Source: Caenorhabditis elegans (Eukaryota; Nematoda; Chromadorea; Rhabditida; Rhabditidae). From it: a stretch of 64,000 nt of DNA. Under the pieces are notes generated by a model, which did no database searches, was not told where the DNA came from, and saw nothing but the letters and a program-made list of their open reading frames with translations. Shown here in pieces: positions 1 through 10,109 of the stretch. Where the stretch lies: NCBI RefSeq assembly GCF_000002985.6, contig NC_003283.11, positions 18,167,501 through 18,231,500 on the forward strand. The letters are read 5' to 3'. How positions within the stretch are numbered: position 1 is the stretch's first letter; every line of letters begins with the position of its first letter. Made by a program: the position numbers and the translations under genes.

Positions 1-583
1 GTATTGTAGGAGGTACACTTGTGGTACGGTAGGGTCTGTAGGAGTACTGTAGAGTCACTTCAAGGGTACTGTAGGGGTACTACAGGAGTACTGTGGAGGT
101 GTGCACGTACGTTTATTAACCAAGAACAAAACTTCAATCAAGTTTATAGGCGAAATAGAATAAAATAACGAAAAGTGCCGGAGACAGAGCAAGGATTATT
201 AGTTGAAAATTTGAGAATTCTTTCGCATTTCGGGAAGCTTTCCACGATTGAGCAATTTCCTGAAAATTCCTTTTGAGTACTGTAGTCTTAGTGTAGGATT
301 ATTGTATGGATATGGACGGGGTACTGTAGGAGTACTGTAGGAGTACTGTAGAGATACTTGAGAGGTACTGTATGGATACGGAAGGGGTGCTCTGCGGGGA
401 GAGGGTACTGCAGGGGAACTGTAGGCACACTGTAGGGATACTGTAGGAGTACTGTATGGTTACTGAACGGATACTGTAGGGGGAGAGGTTACGCTGAAGG
501 GGTACTGTATGGATACAGTAGGGGTACAGTAGGGGTTTGTGTAGGAGTACTGTAAAAATGCCGAACGACTACTGTAGACATAC
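1..583. repeat. GTACTGTAGG dispersed tandem repeat
   Basis: Two blocks (about 1-95 and 295-560) hold irregular copies of a 10-12 bp unit, consensus GTACTGTAGGGG/A. The same unit returns at 22855-23395, 30490-30765 and, as single copies, near 32700 and 34960. About 95-295 is plain AT-rich DNA with no exon I could support. The block lies directly beyond the last visible exon of the minus-strand gene at 584-866, so it is probably intronic or downstream of that gene. Confidence 0.8.
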
Positions 584-866
584 CTCGTGAATAATCTCCG
601 CCTCAGCCTCGTATTTTTCCGCGTTTTTCAAAAGCTCCCGAGCTTTTTTGTGATTTCCACTTGCTTCGGCGGTGTAGGCGTCCTGAAATTCGAACTGTAG
701 TGCACTCTTCTGACCCCCTTTCACTCACTCTTCTCGCCTGCTGAGCCAACCCGTCAAGCCAGAATTCGCGGAGGGTCGGATCCAAATCCTTCTGAAATTT
801 GCCATTTTTGGGTGGGGCTAAACACGAAAAAGCACCTACCTCATCGTAAAAAATTTTTTCAGGCAT
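584..866 (-). CDS. Unrecognised gene, first three exons (partial)
   Basis: Function unknown. Three exons fit on the minus strand with clean GT/AG junctions, all in phase 0: 866-840 (ATG, nine codons, MPEKIFYDE), 791-729 (KDLDPTLREFWLDGL...) and 694-584. The last ends at a good donor (GAG|GTATGT), so the gene runs on to the left, past the repeat block and possibly off the window. The 67 residues visible are charged and probably helical; exon 3 (DAYTAEASGNHKKARELL then KNAEKYEAEAEIIHE) looks like a coiled coil or TPR-like helix pair. No signal peptide or membrane segment is visible. The single long reading frame through 603-866 crosses two introns and is not the real product. I am fairly sure of the exons and cannot name a family. 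Confidence 0.6.
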
Positions 867-1586
867 TTAATAGCTGAAAATTTAGAATTTTTTAGAGGAA
901 AACCTTCTGAAAAGTCTCACCTTTAGAAATCAGGAAAATAAATTGGAAATAGTTTCAAATCATCATTTTTGTTGGCAATTTGGCTAAACGGGTTCACGTG
1001 AAATTTCATTGTACAAGATTTTTTCTAAATCTTCATGAAGTATGCCTGCCTGTAGGTAGACAGGCCTCTAGGCTACAAACTATAAACTACAAACAAACTA
1101 CAAAGAAAATTTATTCGTTAAAAAAATCGTTAAATTGAAATCCCAAAAAATCAATAATTTTGATCTCAAAAAGAGCACCATGAACACAAAGAAGCCGGTG
1201 ACGTCATCATTTCCAGAATTCCCATGTCATTTTGAAGATTTTCAGAATTTTCATACGAGTCGGCCAAAAACTCGTTTTCCTCTTCTCCACGTGGAGTACA
1301 CTGGACCTCCTGAAATTTTTAGGTGTTTTTATTTGTTTGTCTGTTTGTCCGGTTTTTTTCAATTCCTGGAATCTGTAGTCAGCCCCATTTTGGCAAGAAA
1401 TTCAAACTTCGGCCAATTTTTTTTAGCTGGAAATCAAACGGTCACGGTCAAATTTTTTTACGAATTTTGTAACAAAAAAAAGCCGGAAAACAAACAAATA
1501 ATTTAGTCACAACTTTTTGGACGCTAAACAATAAATCAATCAATCGGAAAACCCAATAATTTTATTCATTTTGACGAGAGTTCAAT
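867..1586. other. Intergenic stretch, no gene supported
   Basis: AT-rich spacer between two minus-strand genes. An open frame at 1135-1506 has no splice logic, low-complexity Phe-rich content and no recognisable motif, so I do not call it. A short imperfect palindrome around a TAGGTAGACAGGCCT core lies at about 1050-1075. Upstream regulatory sequence of the gene at 584-866 should lie at 867-1100, but I see no clear motif. Confidence 0.5.
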
Positions 1587-4118
1587 TTAAAGCGGGAAAA
1601 TGCGAATTCCGTACGTGTTGAGATAAATAAGAACAAAGAAACACAGACAAATAACCCAAATGCCGATCATTGTCCAGAAGAAAATTTTCACGTTTTTCTG
1701 GAAAGATTTTAATTTTACTTGATAAAAATTTCTGGAATTTCTATTAAAAACTGCTTTTTTCTTAAAATTTTCGAGAAAAAATTCTAAAATGGCGGGGGTG
1801 TAATACACAAGTACCCAATATTTTCTTTATACCTTTACCGCCCATGCTTGTGAGCAAACCGTTGGGCTGCTTTTCTGTGGAAAATTACAAATTTCAGTCA
1901 ATTTTTGGCGGGAAATTCAAATTTTCAGTCAATTTTTGGCGGGAAATTCAAATTTTCAGTCAATTTTTTAGCGGGAAATTTAAATTTTCAGTCAATTTTT
2001 ATCTGGAACTTCAAATTTTCAGTCAATTTTTATCTGGAAGTTCAAATTTTCAGTCAATTTTTGGCGGGAAATTCAAATTTTCAGTCAATTTTTGGCGGGA
2101 AATTCAAATTTTCAGTCAATTTTTTAGCGGGAAATTTAAATTTTCAGTCAATTTTTATCTGGAAGTTCAAATTTTCAGTCAATTTTTGGCGGGAAATTCA
2201 AATTTTCAGTCAATTTTTGGCGGGAAATTCAAATTTTCAGTCAATTTTTTAGCGGGAAATTTAAATTTTCAGTCAATTTTTATCTGGAAGTTCAAATTTT
2301 CAGTCAATTTTTGGCGGGAAATTCAAATTTTCAGTCAATTTTTGGCGGGAAATTCAAATTTTCAGTCAATTTTTTAGCGGGAAATTTGAATTTTCAGTCA
2401 ATTTTTTAGCGGGAAATTTAAATTTTCAGTCAATTTTTATCTGGAAGTTCAAATTTTCAGTCAATTTTTGGCGGGAAATTCAAATTTTCAGTCAATTTTT
2501 GGCGGGAAATTCAAATTTTCAGTCAATTTTTTAGCGGGAAATTTAAATTTTCAGTCAATTTTTGGCGGGAAATTCAAATTTTCAGTCAATTTTTATCTGG
2601 AACTTCAAATTTTCAGTCAATTTTTGGCGGGAAATTCAAATTTTCAGTCAATTTTTGGCGGGAAATTCAAATTTTCAGTCAATTTTTATCTGGAAGTTCA
2701 AATTTTCAGTCAATTTTTGGCGGGAAATTCAAATTTTCAGTCAATTTTTGGCGGGAAATTCAAATTTTCAGTCAATTTTTATCTGGAACTTCAAATTTTC
2801 AGTCAATTTTTATCTGGAAGTTCAAATTTTCAGTCAATTTTTGGCGGGAAATTCAAATTTTCAGTCAATTTTTGGCGGGAAATTCAAATTTTCAGTCAAT
2901 TTTTTAGCGGGAAATTTAAATTTTCAGTCAATTTTTATCTGGAAGTTCAAATTTTCAGTCAATTTTTGGCGGGAAATTCAAATTTTCAGTCAATTTTTGG
3001 CGGGAAATTCAAATTTTCAGTCAATTTTTGGCGGGAAATTCAAATTTTCAGTCAATTTTTTAGCGGGAAATTTAAATTTTCAGTCAATTTTTATCTGGAA
3101 GTTCAAATTTTCAGTCAATTTTTGGCGGGAAATTCAAATTTTCAGTCAATTTTTGGCGGGAAATTCAAATTTTCAGTCAATTTTTTAGCGGGAAATTTAA
3201 ATTTTCAGTCAATTTTTATCTGGAAGTTCAAATTTTCAGTCAATTTTTGGCGGGAAATTCAAATTTTCAGTCAATTTTTGGCGGGAAATTCAAATTTTCA
3301 GTCAATTTTTTAGCGGGAAATTTGAATTTTCAGTCAATTTTTATCTGGAACTTCAAATTTTCAGTCAATTTTTATCTGGAAGTTCAAATTTTCAGTCAAT
3401 TTTTGGCGGGAAATTCAAATTTTCAGTCAATTTTTTAGCGGGAAATTTGAATTTTCAGTCAATTTTTATCTGGAACTTCAAATTTTCAGTCAATTTTTGG
3501 CGGGAAATTCAAATTTTCAGTCAATTTTTGGCGGGAAATTCAAATTTTCAGTCAATTTTTTAGCGGGAAATTTGAATTTTCAGTCAATTTTTATCTGGAA
3601 CTTCAAATTTTCAGTCAATTTTTGGCGGGAAATTCAAATTTTCAGTCAATTTTTGGCGGGAAATTCAAATTTTCAGTCAATTTTTTAGCGGGAAATTTGA
3701 ATTTTCAGTCAATTTTTATCTGGAACTTCAAATTTTCAGTCAATTTTTGGCGGGAAATTCAAATTTTCAGTCAATTTTTGGCGGAAAATTCAAAATTTTT
3801 GTCAATTTTTGGCGGGAGTATCAACGCAAAAAAACTCACGATCTTGTTCTTCAACTTTTTGATTTTTGCCTTATTGCCTCTTGGCTTCTTGAGCGATGGA
3901 TTCGATTCGGGCAACTTCTGAACTCCATCACCACTTGTCACTTTTGCTCCATTATCCGAAATAAGTGCGTCTTGAGCAACTGTCAGCGGTGGTGGTGGTG
4001 GTGGTGGTTCGTTTCCTCCGACTGCCGGCGCATTTGGATCCAGAATCGCTAGATTTTGATACTCATTGCCGTCGGATTTCAATAAATTATTTGTTGGATC
4101 AAAGAATGGATCACCCAT
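1587..4118 (-). CDS. Small Pro-rich single-pass membrane protein
   Basis: Unrecognised. Two exons, 4118-3840 and 1697-1587, joined in phase 0 (ATC|GTGAGT donor, TTTCCAG acceptor), give 129 residues. Exon 1 is hydrophilic: MGDPFFDPTNNLLK at the start, a run of seven prolines near residue 50 (GGNEPPPPPPPLTV), and a very basic end (KKPRGNKAKIKKLKNKI). Exon 2 is one hydrophobic span (FFWTMIGIWVICLCFFVLIY) followed by about 11 residues. The layout suggests a tail-anchored or single-pass protein with a basic, Pro-rich cytoplasmic N-terminus; topology is inferred from the positive charges before the span. A longer frame starts upstream at 4247, but the ATG at 4116-4118 fits the domain best. The only intron (1698-3839) consists almost wholly of the tandem array at 1890-3800, so the mature message is under a fifth of the gene length. 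Confidence 0.65.
1890..3800. repeat. 31-bp tandem array with higher-order pattern, inside intron
   Basis: About 60 head-to-tail units share TTTTCAGTCAATTTTT followed by one of four variants: GGCGGGAAATTCAAA, TAGCGGGAAATTTAAA (or ..TTTGAA), ATCTGGAAGTTCAAA and ATCTGGAACTTCAAA. The variants recur in order, often as G-G-T-E blocks of about 125 bp, so the array grew by amplifying multimers. Because 31-32 bp is not a multiple of three, all frames stay open for long stretches, which produces false reading frames up to 281 codons. Degenerate copies occur at 31255-31365, 38570-38620, 41110-41575 and 4565-4700. Confidence 0.9.
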
Positions 4119-4983
4119 TGTTTTCAGAATGTGAGAATTCCTAGTTTTTGATTTGCCACCAAACTTTTTTGAAATTGAAATGAATAGAATTTTGAAGAAG
4201 GAGAAGGAAAAAGGATGGGGGAGAGTTTGGATTTTTTGAAAGTTCACGTATTTTCAAAATGAGAACAACAAGATTTGGGTACTTGTGTATTATATCTTCG
4301 CCATTTTAGAAATTAATCAAATTTCCATTAATTTATCCGTTTTAACTAATCGTGATACCCATTTTCTTCGTTAGGCTAAAAATGGTGTTTTCGTAATAGT
4401 ATGCCTAAAAATACAAAAAAATTCCACACGTGTTCAAAAAATTCTGCAATGGCGATAATACACAAGTACCCAAATCTTGTTATTCACTTTTTGAAAATAC
4501 GTGAACTTTCAAAAAATCCAAACTCTCCCCCTGCCCCTGCTTGTGAGCAAACCGTTGGGCTGCTTTTCAGTGTGAAATTCAAAAATACAGCCAATTTTTG
4601 GCAGGAAATTCAAATTTCCAGTCAATTTTTGGCGAGAAATTCAAATGTACAGTAAATTTTTGGAAGACAATTTGAATTTTTAGCCAATTTTTGGCTAGTT
4701 TTGATAATTAAAAAATAAAAAACGTTCACCGTCTCCTGGAGCTCACTCATTTTAGGTAAATCTCAAAAAAATTCAAATCAGAAAAATTGTAAATGTCGAT
4801 TTTTTTTAGTTTTTTGAAACTGAAAACATGTTCAAAGTTTACGTAAAACGCAAAAAATATTATAATTTTTAAAGAAATTTTAAATTTAATTGCTTCTATA
4901 AAAATCGCCGTTTTAAATAGGAAAATTTATTGGAAAAGGTCAATTTAAGTGAAGAGCTAGAGTAGATGTCGAATTCCTGTAGG
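4119..4983. other. Intergenic region with inverted repeat and satellite remnants
   Basis: Upstream of the membrane-protein gene and downstream of the Pro/Lys repeat gene. It holds an inverted repeat (about 4211-4290 against 4453-4530; core ACACAAGTACCCAAATCTTG). A direct relative lies at 1800-1880, sharing CTTGTGAGCAAACCGTTGGG. A few decayed units of the 31-bp satellite lie at 4565-4700. The rest, 4700-4983, is AT-rich and featureless. Confidence 0.6.
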
Positions 4984-7900
4984 TTACGATGTCAGATCTG
5001 GAAATTTGAAATTTTCAGATTTTTTAGATAACATATCAAAATAAACCTGACCACCGCAAAATTGCTCCCAGAGCTTGTCAAGCGCCTTGCACCTCTCTAG
5101 AACTTCCTCGGTGGGCTTGTGAGGCTCATCGAGCTTGGCAATTTCAGGCTGGGCAGGCTTATCCAATAGCTTCAAATTTTGTTCAGGCTCGACTACTGTA
5201 GGCTTGACAGGCTCACGGAGCTGTGAAGCTTTGGGCATGAACTCTACGGATTTAGCTGGCTCGGCAAGTTTTGCAGTTTTAGGCTTCGGAGCTTTCGGCT
5301 TGTCTCCGACAGTTTTACGAGGCTCCGTGGGCTTTGGGACTTCAGGCTTGACTTCTGTAGGCTGTTTTGGCTTCTGGAGCTTTGGAGCTTCTGGCTTGTT
5401 CTCAGTCGACTTGATGGATTCTGGCTTGGGTTCTGTAGGCTGTTTGGGCTTCTGGAGCTTTGGAGCTTCTGGCTTGTTCTCAGTCGACTTGATGGGTGCT
5501 GGCTTGTCCTCTGTAGGCTTTTCGGGTTCCTTGAGCTTTGGGGCTTTTGGCTTGATCTCAGTCGACTTGATGGATTCTGGCTTGGGTTCTGCAGGCTTTT
5601 CGGGCTCCTTGAGCTTTGGGGCTTTTGGCTTGATCTCAGTCGACTTGATGGATTCTGGTTTGGGTTCTGCAGGCTTTTCGGGCTCCTTGAGCTTTGGGGC
5701 TTTTGGCTTGATCTCAGTCGACTTGATGGATTCTGGCTTGGGTTCTGCAGGCTTTTCGGGCTCCTTGAGCTTTGGGGCTTTTGGCTTGATCTCAGTCGAC
5801 TTGATGGATTCTGGCTTGGGTTCTGCAGGCTTTTCGGGCTCCTTGAGCTTTGGGGCTTTTGGCTTGATCTCAGTCCACTTGATGGATTCTGGCTTGGGTT
5901 CTGCAAGCTTTTCGGGTTCCTTGAGCTTTGGGGCTTTTGGCTTGATCTCAGTCGACTTGATGGATTCTGGCTTGGGTTCTGCAGGCTTTTCGGGCTCCTT
6001 GAGCTTTGGGGCTTTTGGCTTGATCTCAGTCGACTTGATGGGTGCTGGCTTGGCCTCTGTAGGCTTTTCGGGTTCTTTGAGCTTTGGGACTTTTGGCTTG
6101 ATCTCAGTCTCTACGGATTTAGCTGGCTCGGCAAGTTTTGCAGTTTTAGGCTCCGGAGCTTTCGGCTTGTCTCCGACAGTTTTACGAGGCTCCGTGGGCT
6201 TTGGGACTTCAGGCTTGACTTCTGTAGGCTGTTTTGGCTTCTGGAGCTTTGGGGCTTTTGGCTTGATCTCAGTCGACTTGATGGATTCTGGCTTGGGTTC
6301 TGTAGGCTGTTTGGGCTTTGGAACTTCAGCCTTGGCTACTACAAGATTAACGGTCTTCACAGGCTTAGGAATTTCAGGCTCAAGAGCATCCGGGAGCTTT
6401 GGACCTGCTTCTAATGGCTTCTTGAGCTCCGCAAGCACTGAAACTTCAGTATTTGGCTTCGCGAGCTCCACCGCATTTCTGGCCATTCTCTTCTCCTTCT
6501 TCCGATTCTTCTTCTCCCGATTTTTCTCCAAATTCGACGGTACATAACTATCAGACCGGAATCCCCAAGAGGGTGTCACCACCACCTTCTTCTTCTTCTT
6601 CTGTTGCTTTCCCTTATCCTTCTCGTCTCTTTCCAGCTTCAAACTTTTCATCTCCTTATCGAAATCTGCACCCGCAAAACCGAAGACACCTGTCCAGAGA
6701 GGTTCCTGGATGATACGACGTGGCAGATTCACATGGTACCAGTGATCGAAAGCGTCGGAGCAGTTTTTACAGAGCCACGAGAGCCCGCATTGGTCCTTCT
6801 GAAAGTTGTTGATTATAAATTCAAAAATTTCGGTCAATGTTTAGGATTTCGGTCAATGTCAGCATCAAATTTGAACATTCTTTTCGAAAAAATCAAATTT
6901 TCACTATACTGTTGGGGAAAACCACTGAATGTCCAAAAATCGGTTTTAGTGCCTTAGCGCAATTCTAGTTCCTTGACACAATTCTCATGCCATGGCGCAG
7001 TTCTCGCGCCTTGGCGCAATTATTGGACCTTGACGCAATTTTCGTGCCTTGGTGCAATTTTAGTTCCTTGACGCAGTTCTCGTGCCTTGACGCAATTCTA
7101 GTGCCTTGGAGCAATTCTAGTGGCTTCACGCAATTATCGTGCCTTGGTGCAATTCTAGTGTATTGACGCAATTCTAGTACTTTGGCGCAATTCTAGTTCC
7201 TTGACGCAATTCTAGTTCCTTGACGCAATTCTAGTGTATTGACGCAATTCTAGTACTTTGGCGCTATTCCAGTACTTTGGCGCAATTCTAGTTCCTTGAC
7301 GCAATTCTAGTGTATTGACGCATATCTAGTACTTTGGCGCTATTCCAGTACTTTGGCGCAATTCTAGTTCCTTGACGCAATTCTAGTGTATTGACGCATA
7401 TCTAGTACTTTGGCGCTATTCCAGTACTTTGGCGCAATTCTAGTGGCTTGACGCAATTATCGTGCCTTGGTGCAATTCTAGTTCCTTGACGCAATTCTAG
7501 TGGCTTGACGCAATTATCGTGCCTTGGTGCAATTCTAGTTCCTTGACGCAATTCTAGTGGCTTGACGCAATTCTAGTGTATTGACGCAATTCTAGTGACT
7601 TGACGCAATTATCGTGCCTTGGCGCGATTCTAGTGTATTGACGCAATTCTAGTGACTTGACGCAATTATCGTGCCTTGGCGCGACTCTAGTGCCGTGGAG
7701 CAATTATTGGTCCTTGGCGCGATCCTAGTGCATTGGCGCAATTCTAGTGACTTGACGCAATTCTAGTTCCTTGACGCAATTCTAGTGTATTGACGCAATT
7801 CTAGTACTTTGGCGCTATTCCAGTACTTTGGCGCAATTCTAGTTCCTTGACGCAATTCTAGTGTATTGACGCATATCTAGTACTTTGGCGCTATTCCAGT

Positions 7901-9556
7901 ACATTGGCGCAATTCTAGTGGCTTGACGCAATTATCGTGCCTTGGTGCAATTCTAGTTCCTTGACGCAATTCTAGTGGCTTGACGCAATTCTAGTGTATT
8001 GACGCAATTCTAGTGACTTGACGCAATTATCGTGCCTTGGTGCAATTCTAGTGTATTGACGCAATTCTAGTACTTTGGCGCAATTCTAGTTCCTTGACGC
8101 AATTCTAGTTCCTTGACGCAATTCTAGTGTATTGACGCAATTCTAGTACTTTGGCGCTATTCCAGTACTTTGGCGCAATTCTAGTTCCTTGACGCAATTC
8201 TAGTGTATTGACGCATATCTAGTACTTTGGCGCTATTCCAGTACATTGGCGCAATTCTAGTGGCTTGACGCAATTATCGTGCCTTGGTGCAATTCTAGTT
8301 CCTTGACGCAATTCTAGTGGCTTGACGCAATTATCGTGCCTTGGCGCGACTCTAGTGCCGTGGAGCAATGATTGGTCCTTGGCGCGATCCTAGTGCATTG
8401 GCGCAATTCTAGTGACTTGACGCAATTATCGTGCCTTGGCGCGATTCTAGTGTATTGACGCAATTCTAGTGACTTGACGCAATTCTCGTGCCTTGGCGCG
8501 ACTCTAGTGCCGTGGAGCAATGATTGGTCCTTGGCGCGATCCTAGTGCATTGGCGCAATTCTAGTGACTTGACGCAATTATCGTGCCTTGGCGCGATTCT
8601 AGTGTATTGACGCAATTCTAGTGACTTGACGCAATTATCGTGCCTTGGCGCGATTCTAGTGTATTGACGCAATTCTAGTTCCTTGACGCAATTCTAGTGG
8701 CTTGACGCAATTCTAGTTCCTTGACGCAATTATCGTGCCTTGGCGCGGTTCTAGTGTATTGACGCAATTCTAGTGACTTGACGCAATTATCGTGCCTTGG
8801 CGCGACTCTAGTGTATTGACGCAATTCTAGTGACTTGACGCAGTTATCGTGCCTTGGCGCGACTCTAGTGCCGTGGAGCAATTATTGGTCCTTGGCGCGA
8901 TCCTAGTGTATTGACGCAATTCTAGTGACTTGACGCAATTATCGTGCCTTGGCGCAATTCTAGTGTATTGACGCAATTCTGGTGACTTGACGCAATTATC
9001 GTGCCTTGGCGCGACTCTAGTGCCGTGGAGCAATTATTGGTCCTTGGCGCGATCCTAGTGCATTGGCGCAATTCTAGTGACTTGACGCAATTATCGTGCC
9101 TTGGCGCAATTCTAGTGTATTGACGCAATTCTGGTGACTTGACGCAATTATCGTGCCTTGGCGCGACTCTAGTGCCGTGGAGCAATTATTGGTCCTTGGC
9201 GCGATCCTAGTGCATTGGCGCAATTCTAGTGGCTTGACGCAAATGTAGTGCAATTTCTCTTACCTCATAATTATCAATCAACAATTTCACGTTCTTCGTA
9301 GACGCAATTTGAGCCCATCGCCCACATTTCGATAGATTGGAAAACTGAAAACATTCGTTTTTCTCGTGTCGGTTCGAGTTGGGCTTGCGAGCTGGTCTGC
9401 AATAATTAGTAGTACTTTTCAACCGGAAAAACTCTCTACTTACGTTCCAGGCGCGGAAAGTTGACGGCACGTGGCGACTGCAACGTCGTTGCTCTCGAGC
9501 ACTGTTCTGGAGCACGTCTTTTGAAATAGAAGGATTTCAGAAACTTCACACGACAT
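4984..9556 (-). CDS. Cys-rich N-terminus plus long Pro/Lys/Glu repeat protein
   Basis: Unrecognised 686-residue protein from three exons: 9556-9444, 9396-9264 and 6798-4984; phases 2 and 0 agree. The N-terminal ~120 residues carry Cys spaced like a zinc-binding module (ECFQFSNLSKCGRW, then about 20 residues, then QCGLSWLCKNC) followed by a conserved-looking Trp/His stretch (FDHWYHVNLP). Next come a basic linker (KGKQQKKKKKVV, REKKNRKKEKR) and about 350 residues of a 26-residue repeat, consensus KPAEPKPESIKSTEIKPKAP then KLKEPE, in roughly ten copies plus edge variants. A short unique tail follows (CKALDKLWEQFCGGQVYFDM). The repeat is likely extended and disordered; nuclear or cytoplasmic binding is only a guess. 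The start is the first ATG in frame with exon 1; an acceptor-like TTTTCAG lies just upstream. Long frames on the opposite strand through the repeat are shadows. Confidence 0.7.
5240..6330 (-). repeat. In-frame coding tandem repeat, about 78 bp unit
   Basis: Within the last exon of the gene at 4984-9556. The central units (about 5510-6060) are almost identical at DNA level and 78 bp long. Outer units are shortened and diverged, and a larger block (TVGDKPKAP...KTAKLAEPAKSVE) is duplicated at both ends (5240-5380 and 6105-6230), so whole segments were copied as well as single units. Unit length is a multiple of three, so copy-number change keeps the frame. Confidence 0.8.
6950..9245. repeat. 19-bp minisatellite filling intron 2
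   Basis: More than 100 copies of a unit close to CTTGACGCAATTCTAGTG with variants (TTGGCGCAATTC, TTGACGCAATTATCGTGC, CCGTGGAGCAATTATTGG). Longer-period blocks of about 150 bp recur (for example 8314-8520, 8466-8672, 8922-9185), again a higher-order structure. Short extensions lie at 10030-10105, and an inverted-orientation block sits in the F-box gene intron (10780-11130). False frames with the pattern LELRQYTRIAPRHDNCVK come from this unit. Confidence 0.9.
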
Positions 9557-10109
9557 TGCAATTTTAGTCACCGCTGAAAATTTGGAGTTGATGCACTGGA
9601 ATTGCGCCAAGGTGCCAGAAATGCGCCAGCACTGTACTTTGGCTAACTTTTCGGTGTCGTCTATACGCACACGTTTCTGGTACTATATGCTCGATATTTG
9701 CATCAAGTTTGCGTCAGCATACTGACTGGTGCATTTCTCGATAGAGTAGGCCTCGGCAAAATTTTAGTGTTTGTGCAACGCCGTTGATTTGACGCGATTC
9801 TAGTGCATTGTCGCAAATGCTCGCTGGCTGTCTCAATATTGATGTGAGCAAATATGAGCAAAATGAGCTCCAAAACGGTGGACAAAGAATCCGCCCGCGT
9901 AGTCCTCTCGGAGAAGAAAATAGCGAGTGAAAGGAAGAGGCGCAGACAACAAGTTCAACAACAACAACGGTAGACAACATTCTCAATGGGGCGTGTTTGC
10001 ATTGAAATTATGCTAAAAGACAGCCAGCGAACCCGTGGTAGCGCAATTCTAGTGCCTTGACGCAATTCTAGTGTTTCGGCGCAATTCTGGTGACTTGACG
10101 CATTTTTCA
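9557..10109. other. Spacer between F-box gene and Pro/Lys repeat gene
   Basis: Putative upstream region of the Pro/Lys repeat gene and 3' flank of the F-box gene. It contains scattered units of the CTTGACGCAATTCTAGTG satellite (9590-9625, 9785-9815, 10040-10105) and otherwise unique sequence. Frames at 9703-9885 and 9714-9986 show no splice signals or recognisable content. Confidence 0.5.

Noticed and set aside
1844-3921. Long plus-strand frames (up to 281 codons) with FKFSVNFWREIQIFSQF-like repeats
   Set aside because: They arise from the 31-bp satellite, whose length is not a multiple of three and whose unit lacks stops in all plus-strand frames; no gene signals.
3771-4247. 158-codon version of the Pro-rich protein starting at 4247
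   Set aside because: The added N-terminus is low-complexity Phe/Ser/Lys from the inverted repeat region; the ATG at 4118 starts the plausible protein and the 3' part runs past a good donor into the satellite.
5244-5906. 220-codon minus-strand frame of Ser/Pro/Gln repeats
   Set aside because: Another reading of the same 78-bp repeat in the wrong frame.
5135-6547. 470-codon plus-strand frame with GSLSFGAFGLISVDLMDSG repeats
   Set aside because: Antisense shadow of the Pro/Lys coding repeat; the minus strand has spliced upstream exons, the plus strand has none.
8314-9185. Several 68-87 codon minus-strand frames with RQYTRIAPRHDNCVKSLELR-like units
   Set aside because: Products of the 19-bp intron satellite; identical frames recur at each higher-order block.
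6950-9245. CRISPR-like regular repeats
   Set aside because: No unique spacers of constant length; it is a head-to-tail minisatellite in a eukaryotic intron.
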